A stretch of DNA of 64,000 nucleotides from Palleniella intestinalis (GTDB lineage Bacteria > Bacteroidota > Bacteroidia > Bacteroidales > Bacteroidaceae): NCBI RefSeq assembly GCF_013166595.1, contig NZ_JABKKG010000007.1, forward strand, positions 1-64,000, read 5' to 3'. Both the position numbers and the translations under genes were made by a program. Below are positions 1-8,087 of this stretch, one piece after another; position 1 is the stretch's first letter, and the number at the start of each line of letters is the position of its first letter. The notes below the pieces were generated by a model, which saw nothing but the letters and a program-made list of their open reading frames with translations, was not told the DNA's origin and ran no database searches.

Positions 1-58
1 ACCAAGGGAAAAACTGAAATTCTCTACGCCGGTAAGGGAGTTTTTCAAATTCTTTATG

Positions 59-66
59 TAACTTTG
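59..66 (+). promoter_or_regulatory. Bacteroidota -7 promoter box
   Basis: TAACTTTG matches the Bacteroidota -7 consensus TAnnTTTG. It lies just before the DUF3244-like ORF and may drive it and the downstream peptide genes. If used, transcription would begin near position 73, inside the longest reading of that ORF, which argues for a later start codon. No clean -33 TTTG is seen at the usual 19-21 nt distance; the nearest is a T-run at 41-45. Confidence 0.45.
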
Positions 67-402
67 CAAAAACAATTGCACTTGCGGGTTGACTCTTTAG
101 CAGAGCAACAAGGTGTTTTTCTGAGGTTTTATCGAAAAAATAAGGCAGAAAATACTAGAGATGTAAACCGTTCACGTATGCTTCTGCCAATAGAAGTTGT
201 CTACGATTCCGATACTCACAAAATATCGGTTATAGGTAATGATACTATGGAAGCCGAAGTTTTCCTTTATAGTGCAGACGGCGCTCTTGAAAACTACTCA
301 TCAACGCTGAACACGGATTTCACAGTTTTGGCTCCCGGTACTTACACAATCTTGATCCAAGGGGATGGATGGAATGCGGAAGGAGAAGTTGAAGTGCAAT
401 AA
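64..402 (+). CDS. DUF3244-like small protein, N-terminus uncertain
   Basis: The ORF gives 112 residues from a TTG start. The part from about residue 37 (RSRMLLPIEVVYD, then alternating strands to the end) resembles the DUF3244 family, short secreted beta-sandwich proteins of Bacteroidales with unknown role. Family members normally start with a signal peptide and none is visible here: the first 35 residues are polar and unlike an export signal. A promoter-like TAACTTTG overlaps the TTG start, so the true start may be ATG 178, giving 74 residues and still no signal. The gene may have lost its 5' end by recombination. It lies about 100 bp upstream of the precursor-peptide genes on the same strand. 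A role in that locus is only inferred from position. Confidence 0.5.
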   Translation: MQKQLHLRVDSLAEQQGVFLRFYRKNKAENTRDVNRSRMLLPIEVVYDSDTHKISVIGNDTMEAEVFLYSADGALENYSSTLNTDFTVLAPGTYTILIQGDGWNAEGEVEVQ

Positions 403-504
403 TCAGATATGAAAGATTAAAGTCGACAATAATCCCACAGACCAGACTGTACAAAAGGCGCGAATCCGAAAGGCGTTATAATCGGAATATTAAATTGAGT
501 GCAT

Positions 505-675
505 ATGAAAAAAAAAGTTGTAGATTTTAGTGTGAAGGAAATTGATTTCCTTACACAAACATCTTTGGACTCTGTCAAAGGTGGAAAACTTGTTAAAAAT
601 TCCTTACAAGGAACACCTACCTCTTCAATGCCAAATGAACCTTGGGTTAGTATTGGTGTAGGAATAACTTTTTAA
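505..675 (+). CDS. RiPP precursor peptide 1, Gly-Gly leader
   Basis: This 56-residue peptide begins MKKKVVDF and has a polar 27-residue leader ending DSVKGG. A 29-residue core follows (KLVKNSLQGT to the end, VGITF). The double glycine fits the leader class cut by C39 peptidase-containing ABC exporters, and such an exporter is encoded at 4991. The next gene encodes a peptide of the same length with the same leader layout and a different core, typical of a precursor pair. The core has no cysteine, so thioether or disulfide chemistry is excluded for this peptide; radical modification of Thr, Val, Asn or Trp side chains is possible. ATG 505 is the first ATG, with an AT-rich upstream and no Shine-Dalgarno sequence. 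Precursor status is inferred from the leader and neighbours. Confidence 0.8.
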   Translation: MKKKVVDFSVKEIDFLTQTSLDSVKGGKLVKNSLQGTPTSSMPNEPWVSIGVGITF

Positions 676-686
676 ACAGAAAAACA

Positions 687-857
687 ATGAAAAAGAAGAA
701 CATTGAATCAAACATCACCTTAATAGATAATTTCACCCAAAGTGAAAATGACATAATAAAAGGTGGAAAAGTTCATGTAAAAGGCACTGCTTCTGTTAAC
801 TGTAAAGGAGTGAGTGGAAGTGTTGAAATTTCTAACAATTCTATTATTGGAGATTAA
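687..857 (+). CDS. RiPP precursor peptide 2, Gly-Gly leader
   Basis: This 56-residue peptide starts 11 bp after peptide 1. The leader runs MKKKNIES to DIIKGG and places Gly-Gly at residues 26-27, exactly as in peptide 1. Shared leader features are MKKK, an isoleucine-aspartate pair near residues 13-14, TQ near 17-18, and a KGGK junction. The 29-residue core (KVHVKGTASVN to NNSIIGD) has one cysteine and an alternating Val-x-Val-x-Gly texture quite different from core 1. That pattern of conserved leader and diverged core is expected of substrates sharing one maturase and one exporter. The radical SAM gene follows about 200 bp downstream on the same strand. The modification chemistry cannot be told from sequence. 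Confidence 0.8.
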   Translation: MKKKNIESNITLIDNFTQSENDIIKGGKVHVKGTASVNCKGVSGSVEISNNSIIGD

Positions 858-1060
858 AATTTTACAAATTTAAGAGGGTTGGCTAAACCTAAGGATAGTA
901 TTCATAAAAGTTACAAATAGCAGCTAAAGAAAGTAGTGATTTTAGATTAAGCATCAGTTTTTGAATAGTGAAACATTTTTATTATTACTAAAAACATTAG
1001 TTGTCTGTTTTTCACTTTCTCTATACTCAAGTTTGGCGAACCCTCGTTAAAATTATTGAT

Positions 1061-2902
1061 ATGGCTAAAGTTCTATTAAATTGGCTTCCTCCTTCAATGG
1101 AGAATATGCCATCACCTGCGCATTCGGTATTGAAAAATACTTTGGAAGAATTTGGATATGATGTTCATATTGAATATTGGAATTTAAAGCTTAGTTCTTC
1201 ACTGGAGTCTTTCTTGAATTTTGGAAATGATATATATAAGGCTGAAATTAATAAATTTATCCCTTTTTATGCTTACTTAGGGGTTGAATACAAGCAGGGC
1301 GCATTGTTGAATTCGCTGGCTGATTACGTGCTGTATATCAAACCGCAACTTCATATAAAGGGGAAAAAGTATATAATATCGGAATTCTATAAGTTTTACG
1401 ACTTCTTCAATGAATATATAGATGGATTTATTGAAAAAAAATTATTGCATGAAGAATATCTTTTAATAGGTTTCTCTTCACTTTTTTATCAATGGATTAT
1501 TGCCACAATCATTGCCCGTAAGGTTAAAGAATCATTGCCAGACCTTCATATGGTGATTGGAGGATTTGGAACTAAAAATGAAGCTTCAGCATTTCAGAGG
1601 AATTTCGATTTTTTTGATTTTGTGTCATGGGGAGAGGGGGAATATTCCCTCAAATCAATATGTGACATTTTATCACAGGGAGGCGATACTTGTGATATAA
1701 CAAATACGTTGTCAGTAAAAGGTATTGCCAATAATAATGTAAGGCCATTTCAATACTCAAATATAAATACACTGAGATTCAATTTTACAGATTATTTCGA
1801 GCAAGTAGAAAATGTGCTTGATAAAAAAGAAATAGTACTTCCTATCGAGGGAGGAAGAGGATGTCATTGGAGAAAATGCCATTTCTGCTTTTTAAATACA
1901 GGATATAAAAGTCGCACTAAATCAAGTGATGTTATTATAAATGAAATTAGGAGTTATATTGAAAAATATGATGTAAGAAGATTTCTATTCTTAGACAATG
2001 ACATCATAGGTGGCGATGAAGATAGATTTGTCAATCTTCTTGATGGATTAATAAAACTTCGTGAAGAATATAATGATTTTTCAATTCAGTCTGCAGAAAT
2101 CATCACCAAAGGAATAACGTATGAAGCCATTGCAAAAATGGCAGTAGTAAATTTTGAGGGTGTGCAAATAGGATACGAATCACCAAGTTCAGAACTTCTC
2201 AAAAAGATTGAAAAAAAGAATACATTCGCAAGTAATTTGTTTTTTATAAAATGGGCAACGACTTTCGGTATATGTATTAATGGCGCAAATATTATTAGAA
2301 ATCTTCCAGAAGAAACAGAAATGGACATTGATGAAGGCATTTCCAATTTATGCTATATGCGGTTTTTCCTCAAAGAAGGAAGTTTCACTCATACTCTTTC
2401 TGACTTGGCGATCTGCGAAGCTTCAAGATATTTCAAAGAGTTAGATAGATCTGGCATTCTGGACAAATGGAGTCATTCGTCAACATTTGATTTCCTTCCT
2501 AAAGGATATATAAATGACGAAGATAAATTTGCTATAATACTTGATTTTATGAAATCAGGGCACAGTCAAAAATGGAACTTATTTGCCCAAATTGAAAAAC
2601 ATTATATCAATAATGATTACTCATACTCACTCCTCTCAGATAACTCCTCCATTTTTTATAGAGAATTGTATAATGGATTAGTGATTAATGAATTGGAATT
2701 TAACGAAGATGAACCATATTGGAAAATACTTTGCTTGTGCAATAAACAAATCTATTCTATAGATATGCTTATAGAACAATTAAGTCTGGCGAAGGATTCT
2801 GTCACAAGCATTATTGATTCTTTAGCAAAAGAAAAACTTTTATATAGAAATCATGATTATTCAGAAATAGTCACAATAATAAATATAGATAAACTTAAAT
2901 AA
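1061..2902 (+). CDS. B12-binding-domain radical SAM RiPP maturase
   Basis: The protein has 613 residues from ATG 1061; a longer TTG reading from 1001 adds 20 residues unlike the family. The N-terminal 250 residues look like a cobalamin-binding fold (MVIGGFG, then FVSWGEGE). The radical SAM cluster motif is C268-x4-C273-x2-C276 within RGCHWRKCHFCFLNTGY. That spacing and the flanking RGC-W are familiar from B12-dependent maturases of ribosomal peptides, rather than the canonical CX3CX2C. The tail (about 550-613) looks like a small winged helix and may help bind the leader. The gene sits between two Gly-Gly precursors and a C39 exporter, so the peptides are its likely substrates. Methylation is possible for this class but not demonstrable here. 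The gene is visibly more AT-rich than the genome's core genes, which suggests acquisition by transfer. Confidence 0.85.
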   Translation: MAKVLLNWLPPSMENMPSPAHSVLKNTLEEFGYDVHIEYWNLKLSSSLESFLNFGNDIYKAEINKFIPFYAYLGVEYKQGALLNSLADYVLYIKPQLHIKGKKYIISEFYKFYDFFNEYIDGFIEKKLLHEEYLLIGFSSLFYQWIIATIIARKVKESLPDLHMVIGGFGTKNEASAFQRNFDFFDFVSWGEGEYSLKSICDILSQGGDTCDITNTLSVKGIANNNVRPFQYSNINTLRFNFTDYFEQVENVLDKKEIVLPIEGGRGCHWRKCHFCFLNTGYKSRTKSSDVIINEIRSYIEKYDVRRFLFLDNDIIGGDEDRFVNLLDGLIKLREEYNDFSIQSAEIITKGITYEAIAKMAVVNFEGVQIGYESPSSELLKKIEKKNTFASNLFFIKWATTFGICINGANIIRNLPEETEMDIDEGISNLCYMRFFLKEGSFTHTLSDLAICEASRYFKELDRSGILDKWSHSSTFDFLPKGYINDEDKFAIILDFMKSGHSQKWNLFAQIEKHYINNDYSYSLLSDNSSIFYRELYNGLVINELEFNEDEPYWKILCLCNKQIYSIDMLIEQLSLAKDSVTSIIDSLAKEKLLYRNHDYSEIVTIINIDKLK

Positions 2903-2911
2903 ATTATTGAT

Positions 2912-4984
2912 ATGATGCGATTCCTAATTATTATCAGTATGATTTTGTTTTACTTGCCGATAGCTTTAGCACAGACTGTTGTAAACCAAGATGACTCAAT
3001 AAAAAGTTGTAATGTAGCTGAGGTTGTTGTGATTGGAGAAAAACCTCAAATAAAAGGGAAAAACGGGGTCATTTCTGTTGATTTGCCCACTATAATCAAA
3101 AACAAGCCTGTCACTAACATCTATGAATCATTAGTTTATCTGCCAGGTGTAACCAAAGAGCTGTCTGGGAACTTGTCCTTGGCAGGTACAAATGGAATTA
3201 CTATACTGATAAATGGAAAGCGTCCACAAATGTCTGAAGAAAGCGTTATAGCGCTTTTGCAATCCTATCCTATTGGCAGATTGAAAAATGTGGAAGTAAT
3301 GTACAGCACCCCTGCCAAGTATCATGTTGATGGGGCTTCTATAAACATTATCATGAAAACCCCATCTGCCTTGGACGGCTTGCAGGGACAGATGGGGTTG
3401 GATTTCTTACAGCAGCACTATTCCAAAGGGGCAGTCAATATAGCAAGTACTTATTCTGCAGACAAATGGTCGGTTGATTTTATGTACAATTTTACAGCAG
3501 GTAAAGATTGGGCACATCAATTCATCGATTCATATCATATTTTTGGCGGAACCCATGAGTCCGTTAAACAGAATGAGCAGTCAACAACAAATGGGCATAG
3601 CCACAATGGTCATGTAGGATTCGACTGGAAGCTATGCAAGGAAAACAATATATCTGTTTCATACAATTTTCAAATTAATCCAATCAAATATGCCACAAAC
3701 TTCTCTTCTGGAACTTTGGGAGAATATACAACATCAAAAGACTATCCTTCATCCAATAAATTCAATAATGTCAACATTGATTACGAAAGCTCATTTGGCC
3801 TGACTCTTGGAATGTCCTATACAAACTATAAGGAGAATAGTAATACTGTGCTATATCAAAGACAGGCTGGGGAAGTTTTGAGGGATTATACATCATCGCA
3901 GAATATCAAGAAATATCATTTACATGCAGACCAGTCTCACCATGTCAAGCAATGGGGGATAAACTACGGCTTGTTAATGGACTATTCTAACGACTACAGC
4001 TCCCAATCGTTTATGACCTCTGATGACGCGGACAATTTCAACACTCAATTAAAGGAATATTCTGCGGACGCCTATGTAGGTGTTGAACGGAATTTTGAGA
4101 ATGGCTTGAGTTTTTCTACATCTGTTAAAGTTGATTATTATCACCGCAATAATGATACAAAATGGTGGGTATCGCCTCAAATCGCACTCACTTACATGAA
4201 GAGTCCGCGCAATATTTTCCAAATAGACATTTCAACCACTAAGAATTATCCTTCGTATTGGGAAATACATGGTGGGGAAACATGGCTGAACAACTATATG
4301 ATGCTGGTGGGCAATCCTATGTTAAAACCTTCGTACACCTATGAGAATCAGCTGATTTATATTTATCATCAGAAATATATGGCAGTCTTGTATTATAACT
4401 ATACCGATGATTATTTTGTCCAGTTGCCATACCAGCATCCTGATATCTTGAAGCTCATCTATCAGACACAAAATTACAATTATAATCAGATGTTGGGTTT
4501 GATGGTGCGTATTCCATTTAACATCGGACAGACATTGCAGTCCTCCTTGACGCTGAATGGATATTATACGCATAACAAAGCCGATGATTTCCATGGTATT
4601 AAATTTGATCGGGAGAAATTCTCTTTTTATGCGGACTTTACTAATTCTGTCAAACTTCTGCCCAAATCCTCTCTATATTTGACCGTAGGGTTGACAGGGT
4701 TGACTTCATCACTACAGGGTATCACGGACTTGAGTGATATATGGAAGTTTGATCTAGGATTGAAATGGACAATGCTAAATGGCAAAGCCGACTTGATGTT
4801 TAACGGAACAGACGTTTTCAACACATGGAATCCACAAATGGCGATTATGAAATATGGGCAGAATTTAAAAATGGACACTTATGATATGACCCGCCAATTT
4901 AAGGTATCGTTCATTTATCGTTTTAACAGTTTCAAGCCTAAGACAATTGACATAGACAAGTCTCGTTTTGGCATAAGCAAGTAA
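2912..4984 (+). CDS. TonB-dependent-receptor-like outer-membrane beta-barrel protein
   Basis: The protein has 690 residues with a signal peptide of about 21 residues (MMRFLIIISMILFYLPIALA). A plug-like domain covers about 35-150, including VVVIGEKPQ, SLVYLPGV, GITILINGKRP and GASINIIMKTP. Many amphipathic strands fill the rest, ending FKVSFIYRFNSF. It resembles the Bacteroidota outer-membrane beta-barrel family related to TonB-dependent receptors, without a CarboxypepD-type N-terminal domain. It starts 9 bp after the radical SAM gene and ends 6 bp before the exporter, so it is cotranscribed with peptide maturation and export. Possible roles are uptake receptor for the mature product, immunity by sequestration, or exit port replacing a TolC-type channel. 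The sequence does not choose between these. Confidence 0.8.
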   Translation: MMRFLIIISMILFYLPIALAQTVVNQDDSIKSCNVAEVVVIGEKPQIKGKNGVISVDLPTIIKNKPVTNIYESLVYLPGVTKELSGNLSLAGTNGITILINGKRPQMSEESVIALLQSYPIGRLKNVEVMYSTPAKYHVDGASINIIMKTPSALDGLQGQMGLDFLQQHYSKGAVNIASTYSADKWSVDFMYNFTAGKDWAHQFIDSYHIFGGTHESVKQNEQSTTNGHSHNGHVGFDWKLCKENNISVSYNFQINPIKYATNFSSGTLGEYTTSKDYPSSNKFNNVNIDYESSFGLTLGMSYTNYKENSNTVLYQRQAGEVLRDYTSSQNIKKYHLHADQSHHVKQWGINYGLLMDYSNDYSSQSFMTSDDADNFNTQLKEYSADAYVGVERNFENGLSFSTSVKVDYYHRNNDTKWWVSPQIALTYMKSPRNIFQIDISTTKNYPSYWEIHGGETWLNNYMMLVGNPMLKPSYTYENQLIYIYHQKYMAVLYYNYTDDYFVQLPYQHPDILKLIYQTQNYNYNQMLGLMVRIPFNIGQTLQSSLTLNGYYTHNKADDFHGIKFDREKFSFYADFTNSVKLLPKSSLYLTVGLTGLTSSLQGITDLSDIWKFDLGLKWTMLNGKADLMFNGTDVFNTWNPQMAIMKYGQNLKMDTYDMTRQFKVSFIYRFNSFKPKTIDIDKSRFGISK

Positions 4985-4990
4985 TACAGT

Positions 4991-7183
4991 ATGTTCCGAT
5001 TCCCTTTTATTCAACAGCGTGATTCCATGCAGTGTGGTGTTGCATGCTTACAAATGATAATTAAATACTATGGTGTTAAATGTGGCTATCACTTTTTAGA
5101 CAGTCTCTGCTCTGCCACGCCTGAGGGCGTTTCTTTGAATGGAATATCTAACACTGCGAAAAAAATAGGTATGAACACTTTATGCGGAACATTATTTGTT
5201 GATCAGTTAACCAATAACATACTACCATGCATTGTACATTGGAATCAGAATCATTTTGTTGTGTTATATAAAGTCAGCCGTAATGGAAAAAAGTTCTATG
5301 TGGCAGATCCTGGTAAAGGTAAGATAAAATACAACAGGGCGGAATTCGAACGCCATTGGGTCTGTATGCAGTCTAACGGTGAGAAAAAGGGAATTGTAAT
5401 GTTGCTTGAACCGACGCAGGGATTCTATTGTCAGCATGGTGTGCAGACAGAAGAACGGCATTCATCCCGCTTCCTTTTGAGGTATGTCATGGAATACCGT
5501 GAATATTTCCTTCAGATTTTCCTCGGTTTGCTGCTGGGTTGTTTACTTCAGCTAATCATGCCATTCTTAACCCAGGCAATCGTCGACATTGGAATAAAGC
5601 ATGACGACATTGGGGTTATTTGGCTTGTGTTATTAGGAGAACTGATGATTGTTATCGGGCGTACAGCCACAGACTTCATACGTCGTTGGCTGTTACTTCA
5701 TATCTCTATGCGGATAAACATTTCATTAGTAAGTGACTTCTTTATCAAGTTATTGAAACTGCCCATGTCGTTCTTCGACACAAAATTGATGGGTGATTTG
5801 TTACAACGTATCGGAGACCATTCTCGTGTGCAGAATTTCCTTACCGGACAGGTATTGAATGTTGTATTCACATTCTTAAGTTTCATGACATTTGGTATTG
5901 TCCTGTTCATTTACGACACAAAAATCTTTGGCATTTTTATTGCAGGAAGTATTATTTACGGATTATGGATATCATCTTTTCTACAGCGTCGCAAGGTACT
6001 TGATTATGAAATCTTCGAGCAGCAGGCGATTAACCAAAACAAAACATACCAATTCATAACGTCGATGCAGGAGATAAAACTCCAAGACTGTGAACAGCGC
6101 AGACGATGGGAATGGGAGGACACACAGGCCGACTTGTTCAGAGTTCAAATGAATTCATTGAAACTGCAACAGACACAGGAGGCAGGCTCAATATTCATCA
6201 ACGAGGTCAAAAACATACTGATAACAGTCTTTGCAGCAACTGCAGTGATAAACGATCAGATCACTCTTGGCACAATGCTTGCCATTCAGTATATCGTGGG
6301 GCAGCTCAACTCTCCTGTCGAGCAGTTTATGTCATTCATATATTCGTTGCAGGATGTAAAAATCTCTCTTGAACGCATCAATGAGATTCATGGAGGCAAA
6401 AACGAAGAGTCCAAAGAGAATCATGTAAAGACATTTGACGCAGAAAAGTCTGTCAGAATTGAAAACATTGATTTCAAATACGATCCTCATGCTTTGAAGA
6501 AAACGCTTGAAGATGTATCATTTGAGATTCCTGAAGGGAAAGTGACCGCTATCGTTGGAGCATCGGGGAGTGGAAAGACCACATTGATAAAACTCATGCT
6601 CGGCTACTATCCTGTTATGGCGGGGAGAATCTCTATTGCCGGGCGAAATATCAATGAATACAACCTCAAATGGTGGCGTCGCCATTGTGGAGTGGTAATG
6701 CAGGATGGAGTGATATTCTCTGAATCCATAGCCCGGAACATCGCTGTTGATGATGGCGAGATAGATGTGGAGCGACTTGAAAAAGCTGCGAAAATCGCGA
6801 ATATCCATGACTATGTGATTGGACTTCCTCTAAAATACAACACTATTATCGGGCGTGACGGTCTTGGGCTGAGCCAAGGTCAGAAACAGCGCATTCTCAT
6901 AGCCCGTGCAGTCTATAAAAATCCGGATTTCATCTTTTTGGATGAAGCCACAAATGCCCTTGATGCTAAGAACGAGAGGGCAATAGTTGAGAATCTGGAT
7001 GGATTCTACAAAGGCCGTACAGTTGTGGTGGTGGCGCATCGGCTATCTACAGTCAAGAACGCTGACCAAATCATTGTTGTTGATGGAGGAAAGATAGTTG
7101 AAACAGGCAACCATACTTCTCTTATCGAGACAAGAGGCGCGTACTACAATTTGGTCAAGAACCAGCTTGAACTCGGAAACTGA
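4991..7183 (+). CDS. C39 peptidase-containing ABC exporter (PCAT)
   Basis: The 730-residue protein has the three-part PCAT layout. The N-terminal C39 protease carries Q9, C15 (DSMQCGVACLQM), H88 (NQNHFVVLY) and D106 (VADPGKG). A six-helix membrane domain covers roughly 165-460. The ATPase has Walker A GASGSGKTT near 522, signature LSQGQKQR and Walker B FIFLDEATNALD. All catalytic residues are present, so it should both trim Gly-Gly leaders and export the cores. It follows the barrel gene by 6 bp, and the small HlyD-like ORF starts 33 bp later. Its substrates are most likely the peptides at 505 and 687. Confidence 0.93.
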   Translation: MFRFPFIQQRDSMQCGVACLQMIIKYYGVKCGYHFLDSLCSATPEGVSLNGISNTAKKIGMNTLCGTLFVDQLTNNILPCIVHWNQNHFVVLYKVSRNGKKFYVADPGKGKIKYNRAEFERHWVCMQSNGEKKGIVMLLEPTQGFYCQHGVQTEERHSSRFLLRYVMEYREYFLQIFLGLLLGCLLQLIMPFLTQAIVDIGIKHDDIGVIWLVLLGELMIVIGRTATDFIRRWLLLHISMRINISLVSDFFIKLLKLPMSFFDTKLMGDLLQRIGDHSRVQNFLTGQVLNVVFTFLSFMTFGIVLFIYDTKIFGIFIAGSIIYGLWISSFLQRRKVLDYEIFEQQAINQNKTYQFITSMQEIKLQDCEQRRRWEWEDTQADLFRVQMNSLKLQQTQEAGSIFINEVKNILITVFAATAVINDQITLGTMLAIQYIVGQLNSPVEQFMSFIYSLQDVKISLERINEIHGGKNEESKENHVKTFDAEKSVRIENIDFKYDPHALKKTLEDVSFEIPEGKVTAIVGASGSGKTTLIKLMLGYYPVMAGRISIAGRNINEYNLKWWRRHCGVVMQDGVIFSESIARNIAVDDGEIDVERLEKAAKIANIHDYVIGLPLKYNTIIGRDGLGLSQGQKQRILIARAVYKNPDFIFLDEATNALDAKNERAIVENLDGFYKGRTVVVVAHRLSTVKNADQIIVVDGGKIVETGNHTSLIETRGAYYNLVKNQLELGN

Positions 7184-7216
7184 GCAACTTAATATACATT
7201 ATAAAAAAATGACAAG

Positions 7217-7417
7217 ATGAGAAAGAGAAAATCCACCGGTATGGAACTGCGTTCTGAGAAAGTTCGTAATCTATTAGGAGAAATCCCTCCGTTTCTTGTA
7301 GAATGGGGCACGGTAATAATCGTAGCTATATTCTTGATATTGCTAATGGTCGTCTGTTTTGTGCCTTATCCTCATTCACAAGGTGAAAGTATCTTACAGC
7401 ATGTATTGTTTATGTGA
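7217..7417 (+). CDS. HlyD-family N-terminal stump or mini-HlyD
   Basis: The 66 residues match the start of Bacteroidota HlyD/membrane-fusion proteins: ELRSEKVRNLLGEIPPFLVEWG, then a membrane helix at about 30-48 and a PYP turn. The protein then stops after a short unrelated tail (SILQHVLFM). The coiled-coil and barrel-sandwich parts, normally another 300 or more residues, are absent and are not visible in other frames before the palindrome at 7468. Either the gene was truncated, or a one-helix adaptor has been kept. It lies 33 bp after the exporter, where a full HlyD is normally encoded, so the system as written lacks a complete periplasmic adaptor. Confidence 0.7.
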   Translation: MRKRKSTGMELRSEKVRNLLGEIPPFLVEWGTVIIVAIFLILLMVVCFVPYPHSQGESILQHVLFM

Positions 7418-7467
7418 GGTTTCCTTTCATAGCGGTATGAACAATAAAAGATATTTGAACGTGTAGC

Positions 7468-7525
7468 GAAAGGTGGCACATTGCATGGCGAAAGATACCC
7501 TTTTACCATGCAATGTGCCACCTTT
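7468..7525 (+). terminator. Long palindrome ending the RiPP operon
   Basis: AAAGGTGGCACATTGCATGG (7469-7488) is followed by a 17-base spacer and its inverted copy (7506-7525), ending in CCTTTTGTC. The stem is 20 bp and perfect, so it would fold as a strong hairpin after the HlyD-like stump. It belongs to a palindrome family with other members near 24764, 50877 and 62789. Confidence 0.7.
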
Positions 7526-8087
7526 TGTCATGCCCGTTGTCGGAGGATTCTTAATTGTGTTTGGTGCGGATCCTCTCAAAGGAATTCTCCGCTCTAAGAA
7601 AACAAAGAAACCAAAGAATTTTCTGCATGAAAAATATGCATGAGTTTTCTATTTTTTTCATCTTCTTCGAACCACGACTCTCAACAACGAATTGGCGCAA
7701 GGCATGCGGAGAGGAAAGTGTCCCGCAGATTTGCGCGGATTCTTCCACGATGGGTGTCATTCGGCAAAGCTACGGTCTTAAACCGCTAATGCGATTTCTC
7801 CGCATAATCCGCATGGGAATGAATTCGTGAAATTAGCGTAATTCGCGGTTCGATTTTCTCTCCGCCGGAGTTTCATTTGCTGAGCGATTAAACCTAAACG
7901 CAGTTATTCGCCATCAATACAAATCTACTTCTTTCTTTTTATTCTTCGAGAGATGTTTCCTCAAAGAGATTTATCACTCAAAGAAATTAAAGAATCCAAA
8001 AGAAACGACTTTTATTGTTCTCATGAACGAGGGTATTGTCTTAATGATATTGGACCTTATGGGAGAGTTCCCTTTGGAAGGAGTCTG
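7526..8087. other. Intergenic stretch with no supported gene
   Basis: No convincing gene lies between the RiPP operon and mnmA. The open frames here are short, in low-complexity sequence, and look like no protein. The stretch contains a purine-rich segment (7591-7625) that reappears in inverted form near 31765-31803, and one copy of the GCATGAGTTTTCTA repeat at 7638. Confidence 0.5.

Noticed and set aside
7555..7830. 91-codon frame after the RiPP operon
   Set aside because: It spans dispersed-repeat and low-complexity sequence, has no promoter or family-like features, and an overlapping antisense frame of similar length exists.
7840..7870. tRNA-like GGTTCGATT segment
   Set aside because: No acceptor or anticodon stem can be built around it; it lies in repetitive AT-rich sequence.
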